The notes beneath the pieces are model-generated. The model was not told the DNA's origin. It made no database searches and was given only the letters and a program-made list of their open reading frames with translations. Of a stretch of 64,000 nucleotides of DNA, positions 16,066 through 24,587 are shown in pieces. Made by a program: the position numbers and the translations under genes. The DNA lies in NCBI RefSeq assembly GCF_900100695.1, contig NZ_FNCF01000008.1:1-64000 (forward strand), read 5' to 3'. The stretch's first letter is position 1. Every line of letters begins with the position of its first letter. The stretch is from Klenkia brasiliensis. Lineage in GTDB: Bacteria > Actinomycetota > Actinomycetes > Mycobacteriales > Geodermatophilaceae.

Positions 16066-16833
16066 ATGACGTCCACCACGCCCGCCGTCCGTCCCACCGC
16101 CGCCGAGCGCGCCCGCACCGTGGCCTGCCGCCCGTCCGCCGCGGTGTGCGCCGCCGGCGTCTCGGGCACCCGGGTGCTCGCGCACGCCACCACCGGCGCC
16201 GGCCAGGTGTTCCTCGTCGTCCCCGCCGACGGCGAGCTCGCCGCGGCGGTCGGCGCCGCGCCCGAGGGCGACCTCCCCGCGCTGCTGATGGTCACCGACC
16301 ACGCCCCGGTGCCGCTGCGCGACCCGGTGCGCGCGCAGCTGTGGCTGTCGGGCTGGCTCACCCCCGTCCGTGCCGAGGACGAGCGGGCGGTCACGCTCGC
16401 CTTCGCCGACGCGGTGCCGGCCGGCGCGCTGCTGGACGTGGGGACGACGGCGACGCTGCTGCGGCTGGACCTCGCCGAGGTGGTGCTCGGCGAGAACGGC
16501 GACACCGTCGAGGTCGACCCGGACGCCTACGCCGCCGCCGGCCCCGACCCGCTGGTGGCCGTGGAGGCGAACGCGCTGCAGCACCTGGACGCCGACCACC
16601 CCGCCGAGCTGGACCTGCTGCGCTCCCGCATCCCGGGGGACTGGCTGGCCGAGGGCGACGTCGTCCGGCCGCTGGGCCTGGACCGGGCCGGCTTCCGGCT
16701 GCGCATCGAGTCCACCCGCGGCCACCGCGACGTCCGGGTGCCCTTCGACGTCCCCGTGACCACCGAGGCCGACCTCGGCCCGGCGGTGCACCGGCTCATG
16801 TGCGCGGCGCGCCGCTGCTGCCGGCAGGGCTGA
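16066..16833 (+). CDS. DUF2470 / HugZ-like haem-related protein
   Basis: This 255-residue protein has an N-terminal FMN-binding split-barrel-like part ([37 protein letters not shown]) and a C-terminal DUF2470 domain (about 165-250; [40 protein letters not shown]). The same arrangement occurs in HugZ-type haem-degrading proteins. An iron box overlapping its promoter supports a role in haem or iron handling. ATG 16066 is preceded by AGAGG. A Cys/Arg-rich tail ([11 protein letters not shown]) ends the protein. The last 38 bases overlap the 3' end of the convergent ABC-F gene. Confidence 0.82.
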   Translation: MTSTTPAVRPTAAERARTVACRPSAAVCAAGVSGTRVLAHATTGAGQVFLVVPADGELAAAVGAAPEGDLPALLMVTDHAPVPLRDPVRAQLWLSGWLTPVRAEDERAVTLAFADAVPAGALLDVGTTATLLRLDLAEVVLGENGDTVEVDPDAYAAAGPDPLVAVEANALQHLDADHPAELDLLRSRIPGDWLAEGDVVRPLGLDRAGFRLRIESTRGHRDVRVPFDVPVTTEADLGPAVHRLMCAARRCCRQG

Positions 16834-18400
16834 GCGCCACCCGGCGGTCCAGCCGCAGCTCGGCGAGGAACCGCTCGTCGTGGCTGACCACCACCAGCGC
16901 GCCCTCGTAGGCCCCGAGCGCGTCGACGAGGTGGCCGGTGCCGGCCAGGTCCAGGTTGTTCGTCGGCTCGTCGAGCAACAGGAGCTGCGGCGCGGGCTCG
17001 GCGAACAGCACGCAGGCCAGCACCGCGCGCAGCCGCTCGCCACCGGACAACGCCCCGACCGGCAGGTGTGCCCGTGCGCCGCGGAACAGGAACCGGGCCA
17101 GCAGGGTCAGCCGCTCCGCCTCCGGCCGGTCCGGCGCAGCGGCCGCCAGCGCGTCGGCCACCGTCGTCCCCGGGTCGAGCAGGTCCAGCCGCTGGGACAG
17201 GTAGGCCACCCGCCCCCCGGCCCGGGTCACCGTGCCGCGGTCGGGGGCGAGGGCGCCGGCCAGCACCCGCAGCACGCTGGTCTTGCCCGAGCCGTTCCCG
17301 CCGGTCAGGGCCACCCGCTCCGGGCCGCGCAGCGCCAGGTCGAACCCACCGGGGAACAGGCCGCGGACGTCGACCCCGACCGCGTCCACCACCGTCCGCC
17401 CGGCCGGGACCCGGGTGCCGGGCAGCTCCAGGGCGATCGAGGCGTCGTCGCGCAGCGCGGCCTCGGCGCTCCGCAGCCGGGCGTGCGCCTCGTCCACCCG
17501 GGCGCCGTGCGTGCCGTCCGCCCGGCCCGCCGACTCCTCGGCCCGCCGCTCCCGCGCACCCAGCAGGATCGTCGGGATGCCGGCGTCCGGTGCCCGGCGG
17601 GCCGCGGACGCGCCGCGCCGCTCGGCCCGCTCCCGGGCCTCCTGGCGCTCCCGCCTCTCCCGGCGCAGCGCCTGCTCGGCCCCGCGGACGTCGCGCTCGG
17701 CCGCGGCCTGCTCGGCGGTGACGACGGTCTCCCACGCGGTGAACCCGCCGGCGACGGTGCGCAGCGAGCCCCGGGTCAGCTCGGCCGTGCGGTCCATCCG
17801 GTCCAGCAGCTCCCGGTCGTGGCTGACCACCAGCAGCGTGCCGGCGAAGGAGTCGACGACGCCGACCAGCCGGTCGCGCTCGGTCCGGTCCAGGTTGTTG
17901 GTCGGCTCGTCGAGCAGCAGGACGTCGGGACGGCGCAGCAGCTGGCCGGCCAGCCCGACGGCGACCACCTGGCCGCCGCTGAGCGTGCCGAGCTCCCGGT
18001 CCAGGCCCACCCCGCCCAGGCCCAGCCGGTCCAGCTGCGCGGCGGCGCGCTCCTCGACGTCCCAGTCCTCGCCGATGACCTCGAAGTGCGCCGGGTCGGC
18101 GTCGCCGGACTCGACCGCCCGGACCGCGGCCAGCACCGGGGCCACGCCGAGCGCGTCGGCCACCGTGCCCGAGGCGGTCAGCGGCAGGTCCTGCCGCAGC
18201 CAGCCGAGGACGCCGTCGACGGCCACCGAGCCGCCGGTGGGGGACAGCTCGCCGGCGACCAGCCGCAGCAGGGTCGTCTTGCCGCCGCCGTTCGGCGCGA
18301 CCAGGCCGGTGCGGCCGGGGCCGACGGTCGCGGTGACGCCGTCGAGCACCGGGGTGCCGTCGGGCCAGGAGAAGGACAGCGCGTGCAGCGTGATGGGCAC
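16796..18400 (-). CDS. ABC-F family ATP-binding protein
   Basis: This 534-residue soluble protein has two ABC ATPase domains and no membrane segments. Domain 1 has Walker A near residues 35-43 (APNGGGKTT) and signature LSGGQ; domain 2 has [10 protein letters not shown] and LSGGE; both have [11 protein letters not shown] Walker B blocks. The Arg/Glu-rich linker (about 225-290) is the region that in ABC-F proteins reaches the ribosomal P-site tRNA. The family covers translation factors and ribosome-protection resistance proteins; which applies here is not clear. GTG 18400 follows GAGG at useful spacing. Confidence 0.92.
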   Translation of the reverse strand: MPITLHALSFSWPDGTPVLDGVTATVGPGRTGLVAPNGGGKTTLLRLVAGELSPTGGSVAVDGVLGWLRQDLPLTASGTVADALGVAPVLAAVRAVESGDADPAHFEVIGEDWDVEERAAAQLDRLGLGGVGLDRELGTLSGGQVVAVGLAGQLLRRPDVLLLDEPTNNLDRTERDRLVGVVDSFAGTLLVVSHDRELLDRMDRTAELTRGSLRTVAGGFTAWETVVTAEQAAAERDVRGAEQALRRERRERQEARERAERRGASAARRAPDAGIPTILLGARERRAEESAGRADGTHGARVDEAHARLRSAEAALRDDASIALELPGTRVPAGRTVVDAVGVDVRGLFPGGFDLALRGPERVALTGGNGSGKTSVLRVLAGALAPDRGTVTRAGGRVAYLSQRLDLLDPGTTVADALAAAAPDRPEAERLTLLARFLFRGARAHLPVGALSGGERLRAVLACVLFAEPAPQLLLLDEPTNNLDLAGTGHLVDALGAYEGALVVVSHDERFLAELRLDRRVALSPAGSSGAPRT

Positions 18401-18534
18401 GGGTGGACCTCGCGGGGGTGTCGCCGGGGGAGGGGACGGGGCGAGGTCGTCAGCGCACGGACCCGATGCTGCCGCAGCCTCGGCGGCCCCGCACCCCCTT
18501 TTCCGCGTCGCCCGCCGCTCCCACGCCCGCCCAG

Positions 18535-18600
18535 GACCGTCGATCGACGGTCACCGACCACTTCGCCGCTGGAATGAGCAGCCAGCGTCGATCGACGGTC
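18535..18600. repeat. Pair of GTCGATCGAC palindromes
   Basis: GACCGTCGATCGACGGTC (18535-18552) is a perfect 18-base palindrome. Its core 15-mer CGTCGATCGACGGTC recurs at 18586-18600, 48 bases later. Both lie in the 225-base gap upstream of the ABC-F gene and downstream of the RecD-like gene, and look like a two-site operator for a dimeric regulator of the ABC-F gene (inference). Confidence 0.7.
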
Positions 18601-18625
18601 GCCGGAGCGCGGCGTCCGGGGCGGA

Positions 18626-20548
18626 CTAGGCCTCGAGGTGCTCCCGAAGCAGCGACGCCAACCTCGTCCGCCTCGGCTTGACGTCGACCTCCCGCACGGC
18701 CCGTGCCAGGGCGGCGCCGCTGGCGTGCACGATCGACAGGTGCCGCTGCGCGCGGGTGAGCGCGGTGTAGACCAGCGGCCGCGACAGCATCCCGCCCGCC
18801 TCAGGGGGCAGCACCACCACGACGCCGGGCCACTCCGAGCCCTGCGCGCGGTGCACGGTGATCGCCCAGCCGTGCTTGAGGTCCGACAGCGCCGAGGTGG
18901 GCACGGTGCACGGCCCGGAGCTGAAGTCGACCGACAGCGTGCCGTCGCCGGTGCCGGTGACCACGCCGACCTCGCCGTTGGCGAACCCGATGGGCTCGAG
19001 GTCCAGGTGGTTGGCGGTGGCCACCACGCGGTCGCCGACGTCGAAGCCCCACACCGTGCCGTCGCCCGGGTTCAGCTCGGCCTTGAGCGCCTTGTTCAGC
19101 TCGATCGTCCCCGCCGGGCCGCGGTGCACCGGGGTGACCACCTGGACGGCGGCCGGGTCGATGCCCAGCACCCGCGGGATCGAGTCGGTGACCAGCTGCA
19201 CCACGCGGCGGGCGGCCTCGCCGCTGCCCTGCGCCGGCACGATGACCACCTCGCGGTCCCTGGACTCCACCTGCACCAGCTCGCCGCCCCGCACGCCGGT
19301 GGCCAGCGTGGCGATCGCGCCGCCGGCGGCCTGCCGGTGCAGCGTGGTCAGCTCGGTCACCGGGACCACACCGGAGTCGATGAGGTCGCCCAGCACGTGG
19401 CCCGGCCCGATCGAGGGCAGCTGCGCGGGGTCGCCGACCAGCAGCAGGTGGGTGCCCTCGGGGCAGGCCTCCAGCAGCGCCGCGGTGAGCTCGACGTCCA
19501 GCATCGACGCCTCGTCGACCACCACCACCTCGGCGTCCAGCGGCCACTCCTCGTTGCGGGAGAAGCCGCCGGTCATGCCCTGCGCGCCCAGCAGCCGGTG
19601 CACGGTGGTCGCCGGGTGGTCGGTCAGCTCCTCCAGCCGCTTGGCCGCGCGGCCGGTCGGGGCGGCGAGCGCGACCTCGACGTCCTTGCTCTGCAGCAGC
19701 TTGACCACGCTGGCGACCGTGCGGCTCTTGCCGGTGCCCGGGCCGCCGGTGAGCAGCGAGACCCCGGCCGAGAGCACCTGGACGACGGCCTGCTTCTGCG
19801 CCGGGTCCAGGCCCTGGGCGACGCTCTTCGCCGCGCCGGCCGGCGCCAGCGGCTCCGCGGTGGCGGCCAGGCGGGCGATGCCCTCGGCGACGGCGTCCTC
19901 GGCCATGCCGTAGCGGGCCAGGCTGAGCGTGCGCAGCGCCGGGTCCGGCTCCTCCTCGGACTCCGGGTCGAACGGCGGTTCGTGCTCCAGCACGTCCCCG
20001 GAGTCGACGGCGGCCAGCACCGCGGCGGCGACGTCCTCCACGCCCTCGGCGCGCAGCGCGGTGACCACCTGGTCCACCGGCAGCACGGTGTGGCCGTCGC
20101 GGCTGGCGGTGCGCAGGGTGAGCGCGACCAGCGCCCGGCCGCGGCGGCTGTCCTGCCGGTCGGCGCCGTTGAGCACCGCGATGGCCAGCCGGTCGGCGTC
20201 GGCGAGGGTCACCTGGTTCATCAGCAGCAGCCGCCAGGGGTCGTCCCGCAGCCGGCGGCCGGCGTCGGGCCCGAGGACGTCGCCCACGCCGGCGGCGAGC
20301 TTGGCCTGCAGGCCGGCGGCCACCAGCATCTCGACGACCTCGTAGGCCGGTGCCGCCGACAGGAAGGAGGAGAACAGCCGCTCGGCGCGCTGGCGGCCGA
20401 CCCGGGGCAGCTTGACCAGGTTGTCGGCGGTCACCTGCTCCGGGCGCACGATGCCGGCGCCGGGCAGCTCGGCGGCGGCGCGCTTGCCCAGGCCGGGCCA
20501 GAGGCCGGCGGCGGTGAAGGCGGCGAAGACGGGGTCGGGTGCGGTCAT
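18626..20548 (-). CDS. RecD-like ATP-dependent DNA helicase
   Basis: This 640-residue superfamily 1B helicase is of the RecD/RecD2 type, lacking RecB and RecC neighbours. The N-terminal ~230 residues have a helix-hairpin-helix-like part (LPRVGRQRAERLFSSFLSA). The motor core follows with Walker A LLTGGPGTGKSRT, Walker B VVVVDEASMLD, motif III LLLVGDPAQLPSIGPGHVL and the C-terminal UvrD-like domain with AITVHRAQGSEWPGVV and YTALTRAQRHLSIVH. It should unwind DNA 5' to 3' in repair. ATG 20548 overlaps the stop of the upstream aldo/keto reductase gene (ATGA). Confidence 0.92.
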   Translation of the reverse strand: MTAPDPVFAAFTAAGLWPGLGKRAAAELPGAGIVRPEQVTADNLVKLPRVGRQRAERLFSSFLSAAPAYEVVEMLVAAGLQAKLAAGVGDVLGPDAGRRLRDDPWRLLLMNQVTLADADRLAIAVLNGADRQDSRRGRALVALTLRTASRDGHTVLPVDQVVTALRAEGVEDVAAAVLAAVDSGDVLEHEPPFDPESEEEPDPALRTLSLARYGMAEDAVAEGIARLAATAEPLAPAGAAKSVAQGLDPAQKQAVVQVLSAGVSLLTGGPGTGKSRTVASVVKLLQSKDVEVALAAPTGRAAKRLEELTDHPATTVHRLLGAQGMTGGFSRNEEWPLDAEVVVVDEASMLDVELTAALLEACPEGTHLLLVGDPAQLPSIGPGHVLGDLIDSGVVPVTELTTLHRQAAGGAIATLATGVRGGELVQVESRDREVVIVPAQGSGEAARRVVQLVTDSIPRVLGIDPAAVQVVTPVHRGPAGTIELNKALKAELNPGDGTVWGFDVGDRVVATANHLDLEPIGFANGEVGVVTGTGDGTLSVDFSSGPCTVPTSALSDLKHGWAITVHRAQGSEWPGVVVVLPPEAGGMLSRPLVYTALTRAQRHLSIVHASGAALARAVREVDVKPRRTRLASLLREHLEA

Positions 20549-21522
20549 CCGGGGCGGCGGTCGGGGTACGAGGTGTGCGGCGCGGACACCTCGTCCAGCG
20601 CGAAGCGGATCGCCGCGGGCAGGGTCACGTCCTCGGCGTCGAGGCTGACCTGCAGCTGGGCCGCCGTCCGGGCACCGACGACGGGGGCGACGACGCCGGG
20701 CCGGTCGCGCAGCCAGGCCAGCGCCACGGCCAGCGGCACGGTGTGCAGGCCCTGCGCGGCCGTGCAGACCGCCTCGACCACCCGGTCGGTGTCCTTCGAG
20801 CGCAGGCCGTCGACGAACGGCGACCACTGGGCCGACGCGCCGCGGCTGTCGCTGGGCGTGCTGTGCCGGTACTTGCCGGTCAGCAGCCCCCGGCCGAGGG
20901 GGGACCAGGGCAGCAGGCCGATCTCCAGCGCCTCGGCGGCCGGGACGACCTCGCGCTCGACGCCGCGCTGCAGCAGGGAGTACTCGACCTGGCTGCTCAC
21001 GATCGGGGCCCGGCCGGGCCACGCGCGCTGCCAGGTGGCGGCCTGCGCGGTCTGCCAGCCGGTGAAGTTGCTCACCCCGACGTAGCGGGTGCGGCCGCTG
21101 CTGACCGCGGTGTCCAGCGCCGCCAGGGTCTCCTCGACCGGGGTGTGCTCGTCCCAGGAGTGCAGCTGCCACAGGTCGACGTGGTCCAGGCCGAGCCGTT
21201 CCAGGGAGGCGTCCAGCGCCGAGAGGAGGTGGCCCCGCGACGCGCCGCGGCCCATGGCGCCGGTGCGCGTCCGGCCGACGGCCTTGGTCGCCACCAGCAC
21301 GTCGTCCCGGGGGACGACGTCGGCCAGCAGCCGGCCCAGCGTCCGCTCCGACTCGCCGTCGGCGTAGACGTCGGCGGTGTCGACCAGCGTGCCGCCGGCG
21401 TCGACGAAGGCGGTCAGCTGCATCGCGGCCTCGTCCTCGTCGGTGTCGCGGCCCCAGGTCATCGTGCCCAGCGCCAACCGGGAGACCACCAGGCCGCTGC
21501 GCCCCAACGCCCGCTGTTCCAC
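20545..21522 (-). CDS. Aldo/keto reductase
   Basis: This 325-residue NADPH-dependent TIM-barrel oxidoreductase has the catalytic tetrad of the family: Asp in LVDTADVYADGESE, the Tyr of that motif, Lys in VLVATKAVG and His in VDLWQLHSWDEHTP. SNFTGW and LLPWSPLGRGLLTGKY are family landmarks. Starts at GTG 21522, eight bases after a TAGGTT -10 box, so the message is probably leaderless. Its stop overlaps the RecD-like start, and the uppP gene diverges from it. The substrate is unknown. Confidence 0.93.
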   Translation of the reverse strand: MEQRALGRSGLVVSRLALGTMTWGRDTDEDEAAMQLTAFVDAGGTLVDTADVYADGESERTLGRLLADVVPRDDVLVATKAVGRTRTGAMGRGASRGHLLSALDASLERLGLDHVDLWQLHSWDEHTPVEETLAALDTAVSSGRTRYVGVSNFTGWQTAQAATWQRAWPGRAPIVSSQVEYSLLQRGVEREVVPAAEALEIGLLPWSPLGRGLLTGKYRHSTPSDSRGASAQWSPFVDGLRSKDTDRVVEAVCTAAQGLHTVPLAVALAWLRDRPGVVAPVVGARTAAQLQVSLDAEDVTLPAAIRFALDEVSAPHTSYPDRRPG

Positions 21523-21530
21523 GAGGGGTC

Positions 21531-21566
21531 AACCTACCGGGACCCCGGAGGTCCGGACCGTAGGCT
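21531..21566. promoter_or_regulatory. Divergent leaderless promoters (aldo/keto reductase and uppP)
   Basis: TAGGTT (minus, 21531-21536) stands 8 bases before the aldo/keto reductase GTG. TAGGCT (plus, 21561-21566) stands 8 bases before the uppP GTG. Both fit the TANNNT -10 element of actinobacterial leaderless transcripts. Confidence 0.7.
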
Positions 21567-21574
21567 GCCGCCCC

Positions 21575-22390
21575 GTGGGTTGGGTTGAAGCCGTCGTCCT
21601 CGGGCTCGTGCAGGGCCTCACCGAGTTCCTGCCGATCTCCTCCAGTGCGCACCTACGGGTGGTCGGCTCGGTGTTCGGCTGGGACGACCCGGGTGCGGCG
21701 TTCACCGCGATCACCCAGATCGGCACCGAGCTGGCCGTGCTCCTGTACTTCCGGCACGACATCTGGTCGATCATCCGCACCTGGGTGCTGTCGCTGCGGG
21801 ACAAGGAGCTGCGCAGCGAGCCCGACGCCCGCATGGGCTGGCTGATCATCATCGGGTCGGTGCCGATCGTCGTCCTCGGCCTGCTGTTCCAGGACGCCAT
21901 CGAGACCACCTTCCGCGACCTGCGGATCATCGCCATCGCGCTGGTCGTGTTCTCCCTGGTGCTCTACTTCGCCGACCGGATCGGCTCGAAGCAGCGCCAG
22001 CTCACCGACCTGACCGTGAAGCACGGCATCCTCTACGGCCTCGCGCAGGCCGCCGCGCTCGTCCCCGGGGTGTCCCGGTCGGGCGGCACGATCACGATGG
22101 GCCTGTTCCTCGGCTACTCCCGCGCCGCGGCCGCCCGCTACTCGTTCCTGCTGGCCATCCCCGCCGTCCTGGGCTCGGGGTTCTTCCAGGCCTACGAGTC
22201 CCTGGGGTCGGGCATCGAGTGGGGCCCGACCATCGTGGCCACCGTCATCGCCTTCGGCGTGGGGCTGGCGGTCATCGCCTGGCTGCTGCGCTACCTGGAG
22301 CGCGGCACCTTCACCCCGTTCGTGGTCTACCGGGTGGTGCTGGGCCTGGCGCTGCTCGCCGCCGTCGGCGCCGGGCTGCTCACGCCCTAA
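21575..22390 (+). CDS. uppP: Undecaprenyl-diphosphate phosphatase
   Basis: This 271-residue integral membrane enzyme dephosphorylates undecaprenyl diphosphate so the lipid carrier can be reused in cell-wall synthesis; it also confers bacitracin tolerance. Family motifs are QGLTEFLPISSSAHL near residues 13-27, with the catalytic Glu and Ser, and VPGVSRSGGTITMGL in the second half. About eight membrane helices are visible. GTG 21575 is set by the leaderless -10 box TAGGCT. It begins a same-strand run through mshC and dgt, as in mycobacteria. Confidence 0.96.
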   Translation: MGWVEAVVLGLVQGLTEFLPISSSAHLRVVGSVFGWDDPGAAFTAITQIGTELAVLLYFRHDIWSIIRTWVLSLRDKELRSEPDARMGWLIIIGSVPIVVLGLLFQDAIETTFRDLRIIAIALVVFSLVLYFADRIGSKQRQLTDLTVKHGILYGLAQAAALVPGVSRSGGTITMGLFLGYSRAAAARYSFLLAIPAVLGSGFFQAYESLGSGIEWGPTIVATVIAFGVGLAVIAWLLRYLERGTFTPFVVYRVVLGLALLAAVGAGLLTP

Positions 22391-22393
22391 CCT
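22388..22393 (+). promoter_or_regulatory. Leaderless -10 box for phosphatase gene
   Basis: TAACCT overlaps the uppP stop codon (TAA) and lies 6 bases before GTG 22400. Confidence 0.6.
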
Positions 22394-22399
22394 CCAGGG

Positions 22400-23104
22400 G
22401 TGACCACAGTCATCCTGCTCCGCCACGGCCGGACGACGGCGAACGCCGCCGGGGTGCTGGCCGGGTGGAGCCCCGGCGTCCGCCTGGACGAGAAGGGGCA
22501 GGAGCAGGTGGCCGCGGTCGGCGCCCGGCTGGCCGGCGTCCCGCTGGCCGCGGTGGTGTCCAGCCCGCTGGAGCGCTGCCAGCAGACCGCCGGGGCGGTC
22601 GTCGCCGGCCGGGAGCTGGAGCTGCAGACCGACGACCGGCTGGGGGAGTGCCGCTACGGCGACTGGACCGGCCGGCCGATCAAGGAGCTGCTCAAGGAGC
22701 CGATGTGGAAGGTGGTGCAGCAGCACCCCTCCGCCGCGGTCTTCCCCGGCCCCGAGGGCGAGCCGCTGGCGCACACGCAGGCCCGCGCCGTGGCCGCCGT
22801 CCGGGAGTGGAACGCGACGCTCGGGCCGGACGCCGTGTGGCTGGCCTGCACGCACGGCGACGTCATCAAGGCGGTCCTGGCCGACGCGTACGGCATGCAC
22901 CTGGACTCCTTCCAGCGCATCGTCGCCGACCCCGCTTCCATCTCGGTGGTGAACTACACCGACACCCGGCCGTTCGTGCTGCGGGTCAACGACACCGGCG
23001 GTGACGTGAGCGGGCTGATCCCGCCGAAGAAGCGCGGCCGCCGCACCCGCAAGGCCTCCTCCGACGCCGTCGTGGGCGGGGGCGCGGGCCCGTCCGGCGC
23101 GTAA
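22400..23104 (+). CDS. MSMEG_4193-family histidine phosphatase
   Basis: This 234-residue protein of the phosphoglycerate-mutase-like superfamily has the phosphohistidine motif LLRHGRTTANA near residues 6-16, a second conserved Arg in SSPLERCQQTA, LGECRYGDWTG and the C-terminal catalytic His in ACTHGDVIKAVL. The last ~30 residues are basic (KKRGRRTRKA). It lies between uppP and the DUF3090 gene, the conserved place of the MSMEG_4193 family near mycothiol ligase. Its physiological substrate is not established to my knowledge. Confidence 0.92.
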   Translation: MTTVILLRHGRTTANAAGVLAGWSPGVRLDEKGQEQVAAVGARLAGVPLAAVVSSPLERCQQTAGAVVAGRELELQTDDRLGECRYGDWTGRPIKELLKEPMWKVVQQHPSAAVFPGPEGEPLAHTQARAVAAVREWNATLGPDAVWLACTHGDVIKAVLADAYGMHLDSFQRIVADPASISVVNYTDTRPFVLRVNDTGGDVSGLIPPKKRGRRTRKASSDAVVGGGAGPSGA

Positions 23105-23107
23105 CCT
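23102..23107 (+). promoter_or_regulatory. Leaderless -10 box for DUF3090 gene
   Basis: TAACCT overlaps the phosphatase stop codon (TAA) and stands 7 bases before GTG 23115. Confidence 0.6.
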
Positions 23108-23114
23108 CGTCGCC

Positions 23115-23666
23115 GTGCCACGCCAGGTCTACCTCTTCGAACGCCCCGTCCGCTTCGTCGCGGGCACCGTCGGCCAGCCCGGGGACCGCACCTTCTACCT
23201 GCAGGCCTCCGACGAGGCCGGGCGGGTGATCAGCGTCGCGCTGGAGAAGTCGCAGGTCGAGGTGCTCGCCGAGCGGATGAGCGAGCTGCTCGACGAGATC
23301 GCCACCCGCGCCTCCACCGTCGTCCCCCCGGACGCCGACGTCGACGACCTCGACCCCCTCACCGCCCCCGTGGACGAGGAGTTCCGCGTGGCGGCCATGG
23401 GCCTGGCCTGGGACGGCGAGGCCCAGGCCGTCGTCGTGGAGGCCGTGGCCGCGGGCGAGGAGCCCATCGACGAGGACGCCATCCTGTCCGACTCCGACGA
23501 GGGCCCCGACGCGCTGCGGGTGGTCATCACCCCGGCCGCGGCCCGCGGGTTCGTCGCCCGCGCCCGCCGGGTGGTCTCGGCCGGCCGGCCCTCGTGCCCG
23601 CTGTGCTCGATGCCGCTGGACCCCACGGGGCACGTCTGCCCGCGGCAGAACGGGTACCGGCGCTGA
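23115..23666 (+). CDS. DUF3090 family protein
   Basis: This 183-residue protein belongs to the actinobacterial DUF3090 family. It begins PRQVYLFERPVRFVAGTVGQ, has GDRTFYLQA and EKSQVEVLAERMSELLDEI, and ends in a likely zinc ribbon C-x2-C...C (PSCPLCSMPLDPTGHVCPRQ). The function is unknown; it is a constant neighbour of mshC. It has a putative leaderless start. The stop TGA overlaps a possible CTG start of the next gene. Confidence 0.92.
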   Translation: MPRQVYLFERPVRFVAGTVGQPGDRTFYLQASDEAGRVISVALEKSQVEVLAERMSELLDEIATRASTVVPPDADVDDLDPLTAPVDEEFRVAAMGLAWDGEAQAVVVEAVAAGEEPIDEDAILSDSDEGPDALRVVITPAAARGFVARARRVVSAGRPSCPLCSMPLDPTGHVCPRQNGYRR

Positions 23667-23698
23667 CCGGACCCGAGCCGCGGACGGGGGACGAGCTG

Positions 23699-24538
23699 GT
23701 GGACGCCTACCTCGACGGCGAGCTGGACGACCTGGCCGAGGACGACGACGAGCACGAGGACGAGGACGGCGAGGAGACCCGCGAGGTGGAGGGGCTGGCC
23801 TTCGACCACGGCGACCGGCGTTCCCCGGCGGGCGACGCCGAGGCCCGCACCCTGCTGCTGGACGGCGAGCTCGACCTGGAGGGCCGGCTGCTCGACGCCT
23901 CCAACGTCACCCTGATCGGGGCGATCCGCACCCCGGAGCTGGCGGGGGAGTGCGTCTACAAGCCCGTCCGCGGCGAGCGGCCGCTGTGGGACTTCCCGGA
24001 CGGCACCCTCGCCGGCCGCGAGATCAGCGCCTACCTCGTCTCGGAGGCCACCGGCTGGCGGGTCGTGCCGCCCACCGTGCTGCGCGACGGTCCCTTCGGC
24101 CCCGGCATGGTGCAGCTCTGGCAGCACGCCGACCCCACGGTCGAGATGACCACCTTCGTCCGGCGCGACCACCCGGCGCTGCGCCGGATGGCGGTGTTCG
24201 ACGCGGTGGTCAACAACGCCGACCGCAAGGGCGGCCACATGATCCCGATGGCCGACGGCCACGTGTACGGCGTCGACCACGGCATCTGCTTCTCGCCCGA
24301 CCCCAAGCTGCGCACCCTGCTGTGGCGCTGGGCCGGCACGCCGCTGACCACCGAGGCGGTGGAGGTGCTGGAGCGGCTGCAGGACCAGCTGCGCGACGAC
24401 CTGGGGGAGCAGCTGCACGAGCACCTGACCCGCACCGAGGTCCGGCGCACCCAGCAGCGGGTCGCGGACCTGCTGCGCACCGGCCGGCACCCCGAGCCCA
24501 GCGGCGACTGGCCCGCCCTGCCCTGGCCGCCGTTCTAG
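23699..24538 (+). CDS. SCO1664-family protein (PI3/4-kinase-like fold)
   Basis: This protein of about 279 residues belongs to the SCO1664 family that sits between DUF3090 and mshC in many actinobacteria. After an acidic stretch (DDDEHEDEDGEE) the domain shows a nucleotide-binding-like loop GECVYKPVRGERPLWDFPDG and the catalytic-type core VFDAVVNNADRKGGHM then YGVDHGICFS, which resembles HipA/PI3K-like kinases. The substrate is unknown. The start is uncertain: GTG 23699 has GGGGGA upstream, while CTG 23663, overlapping the previous stop, and GTG 23594 are in frame. Confidence 0.82.
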   Translation: MDAYLDGELDDLAEDDDEHEDEDGEETREVEGLAFDHGDRRSPAGDAEARTLLLDGELDLEGRLLDASNVTLIGAIRTPELAGECVYKPVRGERPLWDFPDGTLAGREISAYLVSEATGWRVVPPTVLRDGPFGPGMVQLWQHADPTVEMTTFVRRDHPALRRMAVFDAVVNNADRKGGHMIPMADGHVYGVDHGICFSPDPKLRTLLWRWAGTPLTTEAVEVLERLQDQLRDDLGEQLHEHLTRTEVRRTQQRVADLLRTGRHPEPSGDWPALPWPPF

Positions 24539-24575
24539 GCCTGCCCTTCCGGTCCCCGCCGTCGGACCCCCGCCG

Positions 24576-24581
24576 TAGGCT
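24576..24581 (+). promoter_or_regulatory. Leaderless -10 box for mshC
   Basis: TAGGCT lies 6 bases before GTG 24588, in the 49-base gap after the SCO1664-family gene. Confidence 0.65.
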
Positions 24582-24587
24582 CGGGGC

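Noticed and set aside
21841-21861. GATCATCATCGGGTCGG inside uppP as another palindromic repeat copy
   Set aside because: It lies in conserved coding sequence, has no partner arm and is a chance resemblance to the repeat end.
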